A model generated the notes under the pieces. It was given only the letters and a program-made list of their open reading frames with translations. It was not told the DNA's origin and did not search any database. The position numbers and the translations under genes were made by a program. 64,000 bases of DNA from Liolophura sinensis (taxonomy: Eukaryota > Mollusca > Polyplacophora > Chitonida > Chitonidae), in assembly GCF_032854445.1 (NCBI RefSeq), contig NC_088295.1, positions 88,768,644 to 88,832,643 of the forward strand. Direction: 5' to 3'. This document shows, piece by piece, positions 1-15,200 of this stretch. The first letter of the stretch is position 1; the number at the start of each line of letters is the position of its first letter.

Positions 1-1175
1 AATTTTTGAATTCATGTGATTAGTTGATAGTAAAGTCTTTTTCTCCTTCATCCCTGGTACAGAAGCTGCAGACACATGGGTTTGCTGGTATCTTTGTTTT
101 CAGGCTATTGCTTAGGTGTCTGCATTCCCACTCACCCACTATAAGGCTGTTTACCAAATCACTTAACTTCCATAGGACTGTTTGTACATATAGCTGTACT
201 ACTGACTGAACTTCAGTTTTTTCACTATGCTGTTTTTGGCACATACAGTGGTATTCTTTAAATTTGTGGTATATGTTTAATATTTGTGTAGTGGCCTTAG
301 GGAAAGATTATGGTTTATATATAATGGTACATTTACAAAGAACATTTACATGTTTAAGACATTTAGTTTTACATGCATTACGGTTGCATTGTCTATAAAT
401 GCTGCTGAGTCAGTATACAGATATGTCTGAGGTTACATGTAATTATACAGGAGCATGCTCGTTAGACAGTTGCGTGAGTTAATCCATAGTCTGTATAAAG
501 AACGCAGATTATCTCTGTATCATGTCATTGCCTGACTGTTGCATGAAGAATGTCACTGAATCAGTGAGTGGCAAGCAGTGTTAGCCTGGGGCAAAAGTTG
601 CTATCCATCATCCTCACCACTGTGCTTAATAACGAGCGTGGTGTGGGCATTCAGTTCAGGTGAGCTTGCACCAGATTGTAAACACAAGTTTATGTATGCG
701 TGACTCGCTCCATATTCATGGTTTTATCCACGCATGTCTGTATTACTGGAAAACACTTTTTTTATGATAAAACAGGTGTATAAATATATGCCTTTCGGAA
801 GAAATAACAACTGACAGCTGTTTTAGTATTCATGGTGTAGTGTTCATGAATGCATGATTAGATTACTACAGTTTATGTGTCCAGCAACTTATAGGAGGGT
901 TAGCGTAACTGTTCAACCTTGTCAACCGCCTCTGCAACTGTTGTACTGAAACATTCTGAGAGAACTGCAGGGTGGAGAGGAATAAATTGCACAGTTTTAT
1001 GATGCTTGCATCTTTAATGACACAAACAAATCATTTTTAGCGTTAATTTTATAATAATTGTATTCATAAATTCCACTGAAGAAGTGCTTTAGTGGTTGAG
1101 AAGACTGATGACTTACAGTACATAATCATGTGGACCAGGTAGCCTGGTACCTATGAGGCTCTGTAAGCAGATGTG
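1..1175. other. Non-coding, probably E-Syt intron
   Basis: AT-rich sequence with stops in all frames and no exon with recognisable E-Syt homology. The SMP exon that should precede 3216 is not here, so this is read as part of a large upstream intron. Confidence 0.6.
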
Positions 1176-1953
1176 TATTTCCCTGACATCAAAAACAAGG
1201 AATCCCCTGAATCCTGATAACTGTATACTGTATTTCACTGACATGGAAAACAAGGAATCCCCTGAATCCTGGTAACTGTATACTGTATTTCAATGACATG
1301 GAAAACAAGGAATCCCCTGAATCCTGGTAACTGTATACTGTATTTCACTGATGTTGAAAACAAGGAATCCCCTGAATCCTGGTAACTGTATACTGTATTT
1401 CACTGATGTTGAAAACAAGGAATCCCTTGAATCCTGATAACTGTATACTGTATTTTGCTGACGTTGAAAACAAGGAATCTCCTGAATCCTGATAACTGTA
1501 TACTGTATTTTGCTGACGTTGAAAACAAGGAATCCCCTGAATCCTGATAACTGTATACTGTATTTTGCTGACGTTGAAAACAAGGAATCCCCTGAATCCT
1601 GACAACTGTATACTGTATTTCACTGATGTTGAAAACAAGGAATCCCTTGAATCCTGATAACTGTATACTGTATTTTGCTGACGTTGAAAACAAGGAATCC
1701 CCTGAATCCTGACAACTGTATACTGTATTTTGCTGACGTTGAAAACAAGGAATCCACTGAATCCTGATAACTGTATACTGTATTTTATTGACATTGAAAA
1801 CAAGGAATCCCCTGAATCCTGGTAACTGTATACTGTATTTCACTGATGTTGAAATCAATGAATCCCCTGAATCCTGGTAACTGTGTACTGTATTTCGCTG
1901 GCATTGAAATCAATGAATCCCCTGAATCCTGATAACTGTATACTGTATTTCAC
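1176..1953. repeat. Minisatellite, 55-bp unit, ~14 copies
   Basis: Every unit carries AACAAGGAATCCCCTGAATC followed by an ACTGTATACTGTATTTC block. The same minus-strand frame reappears shifted by exactly 55 bp, which fixes the period. The open frames across it are repeat artefacts, not genes. Confidence 0.95.
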
Positions 1954-3215
1954 CCAAATTTTAGCGTTTTTCAGGTAAATGTATTCTGATTGACTTATTC
2001 AGCATATAGGGCCAATTGGAAAGTTTGATTGATTTCTTATGAAAAGAAGTCAGATGTCAAAAGTAACATTTTAACGCCTTTAGTCGCTTCTGAAAGCACA
2101 TCTTTAAATACCAGAGATGAAAGTTTAGGTGAAATATTGTACGGAGGCACCAGTATCTCCATAAACAATGTGGCTTTGACATAACTTTGGCATAAACAAT
2201 GTGCTGGTTCATGATTATGATGTTAAGCAAATCAAACACTGTCACAAAGATGTACTTGCATGTATATTCAGCTGAAGGTACATTCTAAGGAACATTTCTC
2301 GGCTGTAAAGCGACCCCGATATAGCAAACAGACATTTATACTCACATTACATTTGTATTTGTCAGCCCAGAACATGTTCTTGTATAATAGGCCATAAATC
2401 TTCAAGAGTTGGAATAAAATAAAAAGTGAGTGGGTGGATGGTGTTAAAAAGTCCTGACCTAAGGGAGGAAATCTTTTCTGCCATATTAGGCTGTAAAGTG
2501 ACCCAGCACAACAAATATATGTTTATGCTCAAGTAGACACTGAGCTCTCTTGCTCCAGAACCACTCCCTCTGAAGGCAATAGTTCAAGGTTGTAAATCTT
2601 CCAACATTGCTTGAGGAGGTCAGTACATTGTCAGGCGGAGAGCATTCTTGTGTTGAGCCTGGTGAATTTATCTTTCTTTGAGGGCTTGCTCATTTACAGC
2701 AGCATCAATAAATCCTTCAGAAATGTCTTTGCACATGTGATACATGTATGTGCAGAATGTATTGTTTCATAGTTGTGCATATCCATTTATTTATATGTTT
2801 TTTTTTTTTTTCATTTGATTGATGTCACAATTAATTATCAGGTCATTATAGTCATGTATCTATTCTTCTGTGGTACCTTAAAAACCATTTGATGAAAGCC
2901 TGCAGCTAAACCAACAGCCAAGAGCTGTATTAGAATGCACAACCTCCTTGGTCAAGGGTACAACATCTGAACGGAGCAAGCATTGACAGTAGCAAACATA
3001 GACAGTAGCATGGCCAGGCACCTTATTATATTACATGGAGGGCATGTATCCAGCTTTCTGAGAGGGTTTTAATCTCAGATTACCGTACCAGAACAAATAA
3101 TGTGTTGATTCAGTCCACAGGTAGCTTCCTTATGTAGACCATAGATAAATGAACACTAATTTTTATCCAGACTTCAAATCTGTATGCTTTAATAACTTTT
3201 TGTATTATTTTTCAG
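1954..3215. other. Intron sequence, no gene seen
   Basis: AT-rich sequence leading to the acceptor of the first visible E-Syt exon. It has a T-rich run near 2800. Two loosely similar segments (around 2300 and 2489, sharing GGCTGTAAAG-GACCC) hint at an old duplication. No coding signal. Confidence 0.55.
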
Positions 3216-3292
3216 CCACCTCGTATTGGAGGTGTAAAAGTTTACACAGGAAATGTCCGTCGAGATGAAATCGTTATGGACTTAGAGATAGT
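3216..3292 (+). CDS. Esyt2: E-Syt exon 1 of window (SMP domain)
   Basis: Follows a TTTTTCAG acceptor and ends at GTAAGT. It begins [20 protein letters not shown], the SMP segment equivalent to the PLRI-GVKVYT region of vertebrate E-Syts. It is open on its 5' side, so at least one more coding exon lies upstream; I could not find one in bases 1-3215. Confidence 0.9.
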
Positions 3293-6200
3293 GTAAGTGA
3301 TTAAAGTGAGGGTCATGAAAAAACAAGGTGAATTATGGGAAGGTGTAAGGAATAAAGGATGCATGGTGGAAGAAAGGGTACCTGTAGTTGAACGAAGACT
3401 TTCAGAAAAGAAAAGGCTAATTATGCAGTATGAGAAGTTTTAGGAATGGAATGCTTTGTACATTTATTTGGAGATTAAGGATTAAAAGAAAACGATTTAA
3501 TCTGTTAAATTTGACATACTTAGAAATTTTAGCATAAAGCCTAATACTGTCTGTAATTTATGGTTTGAACAAAGATATATACAAAACATATGTTATACAG
3601 CTTTGGCAATTTGAATTTGCATAACAGTACATGTATTTTTTTTTTCTTGTTGGTTCCAGGTACAGCAGCGATGCCGATTTCTCTGTTAATGTAAAAGGCA
3701 TAAGTGCCGGATTGAAAGATCTTTCGGTTTGTCTGAAAATTTCTTTTTATACACATTTAGCAAAACTGTTTCAAACTCTTGTTCAGACTACACTTATATG
3801 GTGTATTCCTAGTTGTTACATACAAAGCAACCTGCAGATGGTCATGGGTTTCGTCCGGACTTTGCCCAATTTCCTCGCACAATAATGCTAACTGCCATCA
3901 TATAAGTGAAATATTGTTGAATACTGTGTAAAACGCCCAGCAAATGAATAAATATCAGTGTGCCTGACAATAAAAAAAAAACTTACAGTTCCTCAGGCAC
4001 ATGTTGTTGCAGTATGTGGTACACGTATGTATATATGTATGTGTAGTTTGTGTTGTGAAAATAGCTGATGATGTAGTTTTATAGATGACCCAATGTATGA
4101 GTCAACAGTTGATTGCCAGCATGATATACAGCTATGTGACATAGAATTCCTTGCGTTGACAGTTGCGGGGGACAATGCGTGTGGTGATGAAGCCTCTGAT
4201 TGGTGTGATGCCTCTGATGGGTGGAGTTACAGTCTTCTTCCTCAATAACCCTGTAAGTTACCTGGTCCTTCAGAGCACAACATCAAATGCTCCCTAACTC
4301 GAAAATAAAGCTGTCCTGTCGTGTTCATATCATCTGCATTTATGATTATATTCTATTAAAAGTGTTTATCAACCTGGAGAAAGTGTTGAATAAGCCTAAA
4401 CATTTTGAAATCAATTTACAATTTTCATGGTCTACTGTATTAACTGCAGCATTATACATTGACACAATGTGCCGCCTGAACGTGACTACCGCCCTATATG
4501 GTGATTACCAATCGCATTGTCATCACCTTTATATCTTCTGTTTTCAGGTCATTGACTTCAATCTCACGAGTTTGGCAAATGCTTTTGACATCCCAGGCTT
4601 GAAGTGAGTAGAAATGTGCTTTTATGTCTGTCGAAGATGGCAGAAGATCTACTTTGTAAGCAGACAGATCAAGTAAAGGCTGTAATTTAGCCTTGTGAAG
4701 AGCCTCCTAAGTGTGACCATTTGTCAGAAAAATCCAAACTTGATATAAATGTAGGACATAAAGAAGACATTTCCATTCAGTTTTATTTACAGTGCCTTTG
4801 ACAGCATGTTCTGGTAAATATAGAATCTTTCCATGATATTTTACTGGAGATGATATTCTGCATGCGCGTGATTTTCTTTTTATGTTTTAATACTATGTTT
4901 GTGATCTGAAGTCTCATCTCAATTGTTTCAGTGACTTATTACACACAATTGTGTCCGAGAATGTGGCAGCCATGATGGTGCTGCCCAATCGAATCCCGGT
5001 GGCCCTGGCACAGAACATTGACCTCTCCAAACTGCGCTACCCTCTCCCACATGTAAGACAAACCACCCGGCTCTACGTTAATGTTTACATTCTCTTGATC
5101 TTCTCCATCCAATGCTGTTCTTGTCATCATGATGTGTCTGTCATATCAAAGTATTCTGTGTGACAAGAGGTTTGTTTGAAAAGCTATAGGATCTATGAGA
5201 GATACGAGTTCTTGGAAATTCACATGAGGGCGCTTGCGCATATAGTGGAAGTTGGGATTAGGACCCTGGCCTTCATGCATGAGCGTTGGGCGAATGGAGT
5301 GTTTTCTAGCCCTAACTTCCGGTAATTTCACGAGCGCCCTCACGCGGAACTCCCGAGAACTTATATCCCTCATAGGCACTATCAACATGAAGATTCTGAC
5401 AACATGTACATTTTCAGATGGAGGTGTTAGAGTTACCCAAGGTTGTATTAGGCGCACATGTACACACGTATATTTGTGTTCAACTGTTTAGATTATTACT
5501 CTGGATATTCTGAAAAAATTCTGATCAAATTATAGGTAAAGATCTCAGTATGTAATCTGTTGTTTTTCAACAGGGTGTAATGAGAATTTATGCCTTGGGT
5601 GCCAAGGACCTGAAGAAAGCAGACATCGGCCTTATGGGATCAGGTGGCAAGTCAGACCCTTATGCTGTCATCCGAGGTATTTGTGCATGCTGTCAAACAC
5701 AGAAGTATCTTTACCAATGTCACCACTAATTACATCATTGAATCCATGTCCGTTATGTACCACTGTATCAGCTGTCACAATGCTCCTATGGGTAATTCAT
5801 GGGCCAAATCATGAGATACCTTACTACTGTCTCAGACAACAACTCATGAGATACCTTACTACTGTCTCACACAACAAATCATGAGATACCTTACTACTGT
5901 CTCACACAACAAATCATGAGATACCTTACTACTGTCTCACACACCAAATCATGAGATACCTCACTACTGTCTCACACACCAAATCATGAGATACCTCACT
6001 ACTGTCTCACACACCAAATCATGAGATACCTCACTACTGTCTCACACAACAACTCATGAGATACCTTACTACTGTCTCACACAACAAATCATGCGATACC
6101 TTACTACTGTCTCACACACCAAATCATGAGATACCTCACTACTATCTCACACCCAGAATCATGGGATACCTTACTACTGTCTCACACACCAAATCATGAG

Positions 6201-9200
6201 ATACCTTACTACTGTCTCACACCCAGAATCATGAGATACCTTACTACTGTCTCACACACCAAATCATGAGATACCTCACTACTGTCCCACACACCAAATC
6301 ATGAGATACCTCACTACTGTCTCACACACCAAATCATGAGATACCTCACTACTGTCTCACACAACAACTCATGAGATACCTTACTACTGTCTCACACACC
6401 AAATCATGAGATACCTTACTACTGTCTCACACACCAAATCATGAGATACCTCACTACTATCTCACACCCAGAATCATGGGATACCTTACTACTGTATCAC
6501 ACACCAAATCATGAGATACCTTACTACTGTCTCACACACCAAATCATGAGATACCTTACTACTGTCTCACACAACAAATCATGAGATACCTCACTACTGT
6601 CTCACACCCAGAATCATGAGATACCTTACTACTGTCTCACACAACAAATCATGAGATACCTTACTACTGTCTCACACACCAAATCATGAGATACCTTACT
6701 ACTGTCTCACACACCAAATCATGAGATACCTTACTACTGTCTCACACAACAAATCATGAGATACCTTACTACTGTCTCACACACCAAATCATGAGATACC
6801 TTACTACTGTCTCACACACCAAATCATGAGATACCTTACTACTGTCTCACACACCAAATCATGAGATACCTCACTACTGTCTCACACAACAAATCATGAG
6901 ATACCATACTACTGTCTCACACAACAAATCATGAGATACCTTACTACTGTCTCACACACCAAATCATGAGATACCTCACTACTATCTCACACCCAGAATC
7001 ATGAGATACCTTACTACTGTCTCACACAACAAATCATGAGATACCTTACTACTGTCTCACACAACAAATCATGAGATACTTACTACTGTCTCACACACCA
7101 AATCATGAGATACCTCACTACTATCTCACACACCAAATCATGAGATACCTTACTACTGTCTCACACAACAAATCATGAGATACCTTACTACTGTCTCACA
7201 CACCAAATCATGAGATACCTTACTACTGTCTCACACACCAAATCATGAGATACTTACTACTGTCTCACACACCAAATCATGAGATACCTTACTACTATCT
7301 CACACCCAGAATCATGAGATACCTTACTACTGTCTCACACAACAAATCATGAGATACCTTACTACTATCTCACGCGTAAGTCTTTCATCTGATATCCGAA
7401 ATGCTCAGTTGTGGTTTCGATTCCAACATTGGGTAGGGAATTTGTAAATGCCCCCGCTGTAACAGTTCCAGGGGCTTTAGTAACAATGGGGATTTATTTA
7501 CATGCCAAAGTTGCTCAAATGGTTTCCTCCATCCATAAAGGTGAAAAAATTGTAAAGCACTAGTCATGGTCGTATTAGTCAAATAAATAAATATATCCCA
7601 AACGCATATTGATGCTCTGTGTAATGTTTATTTTTGTATTTTCTTGCTGCTATACAGTTGGTGCTCAAAGCTTTAAGACTAAAGTTATCAACAACACAGT
7701 TCAGCCAGAATGGAATCAAGTCTTTGAGGTATGTTGTGGGTATCCGTCCTTCATTTCCATGTCCATCTGTTCACAGGTTCATCACACCTATGTGCTCTAT
7801 TCCAGACTGTATCTTCAGGAAAGTATTGTGTGTTAGGTAACAAAGACATTGTCAGAATCTTTTCTGGCTCTGTTTATTTGTGTACTGATTAAAACAGTTG
7901 TATTTAGATAAATAATTGACCTGATTGAGGAGTGTGTGTTCTTTCAGGCGATTGTTGATGAGAAGAATGGTCAGTTCCTGGAAGTTGAGCTGAGAGATGA
8001 AGATCCAGGTAACAAGGATGATTACCTGGGCGGGTGAGTTTGATTTATTTATTTATTTATTCATTTATTTGATTTGATTATGCCATACTCAAGAATATTA
8101 CATTTCTGTGAGCATTATGGTGGGAGGATACTAGACAGGTGAGTTTTGAGTCAGCCATCTGAATGGTTTATGTAGAAATTGCGCTATTCTAAGTCATCCA
8201 AATATGGTTTTAAGCATTAATATATAAATAGTAAAAAATTCTAAAACAGACATCCCTATGTTTTGAACATTTAAATGATAAATTAGTTTCACACATTGTC
8301 GTTCTTTCATTGACCGCTTAAAGTTATATACTCTTGTGTGTAAAAGATTTGGTAATCTGCTGTGTAGATAACACCTGTGTTTTGTGGTTTTCAGTGTAAG
8401 CCTGGACATCACTCCTGTGGCAGAGAAGAAGCTTGTGGACTCTGTAAGTCATACATACAGTTTAGTACTATGAATAATATTCTCTACATACATGTAGTTC
8501 ATCAAAGATATGTGTACCTGCTTTAGTTTGGAAGTTTTAAAATATATAAATGGTTTTTATTGATATGTTTTTGAAGAAATTTTAACATTGGCATAAATGT
8601 TTTGGGTTTTGTGTAGCAATTGTAATTGTGAGTTTGCAGTTCACTCTTTCTCATTTCTCATCTAACGGTGTTGACAGGAAGTATTCCTACTGCAAAATAC
8701 AATGCAGTTGTTTTCCTTTGGACAGAGACAGTCTTTCTTCTCAATATATATGCCTAACCATTGTTTTGTCATTGAAATGATTTTGAATGTAGTATTAAAA
8801 AGTAGTCATCAGACAGTAAAACAGTTAAATTGGTAAACACTTATTAATCTTGCAGAAATAATTGACCTTTGTGTAATTTATTCAGTGGCTTCCTTTAGAA
8901 GATGTGAAGAAAGGTCTGGTGCATTTGAAGCTACAGTGGCTCCATCTGGTGAAGGATCCGTTAGCACTTGACAGGGTGGGTAACTGGTCATCATAGTGTA
9001 CAAATATATATATGTGTAGAATAAAATAGGTTTGAGTATTCATGCTTTATGAGCTTAAGGATCTAAAATATATGTATAAACATGCTACAATAAAATTACA
9101 TGCAATTATTTATTTAAAATAATAATGATAATAGTTGTATATTATAAATGAGTATTCATTAGATGTATTTAACTCAATAGGGCCCCTGTGATTTACCTTA

Positions 9201-12200
9201 CACCTTAAAACCTAGCTTTCTCTCTTCTCTTAGATCTGTAGCATCATTAGCTCTATAATGGTATCATTCATCCGGATTGTATATTGGTGTTGTCTTGTTG
9301 CTCAGAGATTCATGGTCTGGAGACGTGAGCTGTGTACAACTGAACATTAGAATAGTATACCCCATACAGCATTAGAATGGCTTCCCCTGTACAACATCGG
9401 AATATCTTCCTCCATACAGCATTAGAATGGCTTCCCCTGTACAACATCGGAATATCTTCATACAGCATTAGAATGGCTTCCCTCGTACAACATTAAAATA
9501 ACCTACCTCATACAACATTAAAATATCTTCTGCCGTACAGCATTAGAAGTGGTTTTCCCCATACAACAATGGAATAATTTCTCTTGTACATTAGAATACC
9601 TTCCCCTGTACACCATCAGAAAAAGTTCTCCTGAACAACATCAGAATATCTTCCCCTGTACACCATCAGAACAACTCCTTCTGAACAACATCAGAATAAC
9701 TTCCCCTGTACACCATCAGAATAATTTCCCCTGTACACCATCAGAACAAGTTCTCCTGAACAACATTAGAATAACTTCCCCTGTTCGCCATCAGAACAAC
9801 TCCTCCTGAACAACATCAGAATAACTTCCTCTGTACACCATCAAAATAACTTCTCCTATACACCATCAGAACAATTTCTCCTGAACAACATCAGAATAAC
9901 TTCCCCTGTACACCATCAGAATAACTTCTCCTATACACCATCAGAACAAGTTCTCCTGAACAACATCAGAATAACTTCCCCTGTACACCATCAGAATAAC
10001 TTCTCCTGTACACCATCAGAACAAGTTCTCCTGAACAACATCAGAACAACTTCCCCTGTACACCATAAGAACAACTCCTCCTGAACAACATTAGAATAAC
10101 TTCCCCTGTACGCCATCAGAACAACTCCTCCTGAACAACATCAGAATAACTTCCCCTGTACACCATCAGAATAACTTCTCCTGTACACCATCAGAACAAT
10201 TTCTCCTGAACAACATCAGAATATCTTCCCCTGTACAACATCAGAACAACTTCCCCTGTACAACATTAGAATAATTTCCCCTGTACACCATCAGAACAAC
10301 TCCTTCTGAACAACATCAGAATAACTTCCCCTGTACACCATCAGAATAATTTCCCCTGTACACCATCAGAACAAGTTCTCCTGAACAACATTAGAATAAC
10401 TTCCCCTGTGCACCATCAGAATAACTTCTCCTGTACACCATCAGAACAAGTTCTCCTGAACAACATCAGAACAACTTCCCCTGTACACCATAAGAACAAC
10501 TCCTCCTGAACAACATTAGAATAACTTCCCCTGTACGCCATCAGAACAACTCCTCCTGAACAACATCAGAATAACTTCCTCTGTACACCATCAGAATAAC
10601 TTCCCCTGTACACCATCAGAATAACTTCTCCTGTACACCATCAGAACAAGTTCTCCTGAACAACATCAGAATATCTTCCCCTGTACACCATCAGAACAAC
10701 TCCTTCTGAACAACATCAGAATAACTTCCCCTGTACACCATCAGAATAACTTCCCCTGTGCACCATCAAAACAACTTCCCCTGTACACCATCAGAATAAC
10801 TTCCCCTGTACACCATCAGAACAACTCCTTCTGAACAACATCAGAATAACTTCCCCTGAACAACATCAGAATAACTTCCTCTGTACACCATCAGAATAAT
10901 TTCCCCTGTACACCATCAGAATAACTTCCCCTGTACACCATCAGAACAATTTCTCCTGAACAACATTAGAATAACTTCCCCTGTGCACCATCAGAACAAC
11001 TCCTTCTGAACAACATCAGAATAACTTCCCCTGTACACCATCAGAATAATTTCCCCTGTACACCATCAGAACAACTCCTTCTGAACAACATCAGAATAAC
11101 TTCCCCTGTACACCATCAGAATAATTTCCCCTGTACACCATCAGAACAACTCCTTCTGAACAACATCAGAATAACTTCCCCTGTACACCATCAGAATAAT
11201 TTCCCCTGTACACCATCAGAACAATTTCTCCTGAACAACATTAGAATAACTTCCCCTGTGCACCATCAGAACAACTCCTTCTGAACAACATCAGAATAAC
11301 TTCCCCTGTACACCATCAGAATAACTTCCCCTGTACACCATCAGAACAACTCCTTCTGAACAACATCAGAATAACTTCCCCTGTACACCATCAGAATAAC
11401 TTCTCCTGTGCACCATCAGAACAACTTCCCCTGTACACCATCAGAACAACTTCCCCTGTACACCATCAGAACAATTTCTCCTGAACAACATTAGAATAAC
11501 TTCCCCTGTACACCATCAGAACAACTTCTGAAAAATGTTAGAATAACAGCGCCTGTACACCATCAGAACAACATCCAAAAAGTTTCACCTACACAACACC
11601 AGAATGACTTCCTGTGTACAACATCCAAATAACTTCAGCATTAGAATATCTTCCCTTAGCAACATTAAAATAACTTCCCTGTGTAACATCAGAATAGCAT
11701 CTCCTGTACAACATCAGAACAACTTCCCCTGTACAACATCAGAACAGCTTCCTCTGTACAACATCAGAACAACTTCCTCTGTACAACGTCAGAACAGCTT
11801 CCTCTGTACAACATCAGAACAACTTCTCCTGTACACCATCAGAATAATTTCCCCTGTACACCATCAGAACAACTTCTCCTGAACAACATTAGAATAACTT
11901 CCCCTGTACACCATCAGAATAACTTCCCCTGTACGCCATCAGAATAACTTCTCCTGTACGCCATCAGAACAACTTCCCCTGTACAACATTAGAATAACTT
12001 CCCCTGTACACCATCAGAATAATTTCCCCTGTACACCATCAGAACAAGTTCTCCTGAACAACATTAGAATAACTTCCCCTGTTCGCCATCAGAACAACTC
12101 CTCCTGAACAACATCAGAATAACTTCCTCTGTACACCATCAAAATAACTTCTCCTATACACCATCAGAACAATTTCTCCTGAACAACATCAGAATAACTT

Positions 12201-15200
12201 CCCCTGTACACCATCAGAATAACTTCTCCTATACACCATCAGAACAAGTTCTCCTGAACAACATCAGAATAACTTCCCCTGTACACCATCAGAATAACTT
12301 CTCCTGTACACCATCAGAACAAGTTCTCCTGAACAACATCAGAACAACTTCCCCTGTACACCATAAGAACAACTCCTCCTGAACAACATTAGAATAACTT
12401 CCCCTGTACGCCATCAGAACAACTCCTCCTGAACAACATCAGAATAACTTCCCCTGTACACCATCAGAATAACTTCTCCTGTACACCATCAGAACAATTT
12501 CTCCTGAACAACATCAGAATATCTTCCCCTGTACAACATCAGAACAACTTCCCCTGTACAACATTAGAATAATTTCCCCTGTACACCATCAGAACAACTC
12601 CTTCTGAACAACATCAGAATAACTTCCCGTGTACACCATCAGAATAATTTCCCCTGTACACCATCAGAACAAGTTCTCCTGAACAACATTAGAATAACTT
12701 CCCCTGTGCACCATCAGAATAACTTCTCCTGTACACCATCAGAACAAGTTCTCCTGAACAACATCAGAACAACTTCCCCTGTACACCATAAGAACAACTC
12801 CTCCTGAACAACATTAGAATAACTTCCCCTGTACGCCATCAGAACAACTCCTCCTGAACAACATCAGAATAACTTCCTCTGTACACCATCAGAATAACTT
12901 CCCCTGTACACCATCAGAATAACTTCTCCTGTACACCATCAGAACAAGTTCTCCTGAACAACATCAGAATATCTTCCCCTGTACACCATCAGAACAACTC
13001 CTTCTGAACAACATCAGAATAACTTCCCCTGTACACCATCAGAATAACTTCCCCTGTGCACCATCAAAACAACTTCCCCTGTACACCATCAGAATAACTT
13101 CCCCTGTACACCATCAGAACAACTCCTTCTGAACAACATCAGAATAACTTCCCCTGAACAACATCAGAATAACTTCCTCTGTACACCATCAGAATAATTT
13201 CCCCTGTACACCATCAGAATAACTTCCCCTGTACACCATCAGAACAATTTCTCCTGAACAACATTAGAATAACTTCCCCTGTGCACCATCAGAACAACTC
13301 CTTCTGAACAACATCAGAATAACTTCCCCTGTACACCATCAGAATAATTTCCCCTGTACACCATCAGAACAACTCCTTCTGAACAACATCAGAATAACTT
13401 CCCCTGTACACCATCAGAATAATTTCCCCTGTACACCATCAGAACAACTCCTTCTGAACAACATCAGAATAACTTCCCCTGTACACCATCAGAATAATTT
13501 CCCCTGTACACCATCAGAACAATTTCTCCTGAACAACATTAGAATAACTTCCCCTGTGCACCATCAGAACAACTCCTTCTGAACAACATCAGAATAACTT
13601 CCCCTGTACACCATCAGAATAACTTCCCCTGTACACCATCAGAACAACTCCTTCTGAACAACATCAGAATAACTTCCCCTGTACACCATCAGAATAACTT
13701 CTCCTGTGCACCATCAGAACAACTTCCCCTGTACACCATCAGAACAACTTCCCCTGTACACCATCAGAACAATTTCTCCTGAACAACATTAGAATAACTT
13801 CCCCTGTACACCATCAGAACAACTTCTGAAAAATGTTAGAATAACAGCGCCTGTACACCATCAGAACAACATCCAAAAAGCTTCACCTACACAACACCAG
13901 AATGACTTCCTGTGTACAACATCCAAATAACTTCAGCATTAGAATATCTTCCCTTAGCAACATTAAAATAACTTCCCTGTGTAACATCAGAATAGCATCT
14001 CCTGTACAACATTAGAACAACTTCCCCTGTACAACATCAGAACAGCTTCCTCTGTACAACATCAGAACAACTTCCTCTGTACAACGTCAGAACAGCTTCC
14101 TCTGTACAACATCAGAACAACTTCTCCTGTACACCATCAGAATAATTTCCCCTGTACACCATCAGAACAACTTCTCCTGAACAACATTAGAATAACTTCC
14201 CCTGTACACCATCAGAATAACTTCCCCTGTACGCCATCAGAATAACTTCTCCTGTACGCCATCAGAACAACTTCCCCTGTACAACATTAGAATAATTTCC
14301 CCTGTACACCATCAGAACAACTTCTCCTGAACAACATTAGAATAACTTCCCCTGTACACCATAAGAACAACTTCCCCTGTACAACATCAGAATAATTTCC
14401 CCTGTACACCATCAGAACAACTTCCCCTGTACAACATCAGAATAATTTCCCCTGTACACCATCAGAACAACTTCTCCTGAACAACATTAGAATAACTTCC
14501 CCTGTACACCATAAGAACAACTTCCCCTGTACAACATCAGAATAATTTCCCCTGTACACCATCAGAACAACTTCTCCTGTACACCATCAGAATAATTTCC
14601 CCTGTACACCATCAGAACAACTTCTCCTGAACAACATTAGAATAACTTCCCCTGTACACCATCAGAATAACTTCCCCTGTACACCATCAGAATAACTTCC
14701 CCTGTACACCATCAGAACAAGTTCTCCTGAACAACATTAGAATAACTTCCCCTGTTCGCCATCAGAACAACTTCCCCTGTACACCATCAGAATAACTTCT
14801 CCTGTACACCATCAGAACAAGTTCTCCTGAACAACATCAGAATAACTTCCCCTGTACACCATCAGAATAACTTCTCCTGTACACCATCAGAACAAGTTCT
14901 CCTGAACAACATCAGAATAACTTCCCCTGTACACCATCAGAATAACTTCCCCTGTGCACCATCAGAACAACTTCCCCTGTACACCATTAGAACAACTTCC
15001 CCTGTACACCATCAGAACAATTTCTCCTGAACAACATTAGAATAACTTCCCCTGTACACCATCAGAACAACTTCTGAAAAATGTTAGAATAACAGCGCCT
15101 GTACACCATCAGAACAACATCCAAAAAGCTTCACCTACACAACACCAGAATGACTTCCTGTGTACAACATCCAAATAACTTCAGCATTAGAATATCTTCC

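Noticed and set aside
1290-1858. Three overlapping minus-strand frames of about 100-150 codons
   Set aside because: They are the same translation shifted by one 55-bp unit, a tandem-repeat artefact.
2300-2605. Possible ~110-bp duplication (GGCTGTAAAG-GACCC twice)
   Set aside because: Similarity fades after short blocks; too weak to list as a repeat.
5808-7374. CRISPR-like appearance of evenly spaced repeats
   Set aside because: There are no unique spacers: the whole 35-bp unit repeats. The host is eukaryotic and the array is inside an intron.
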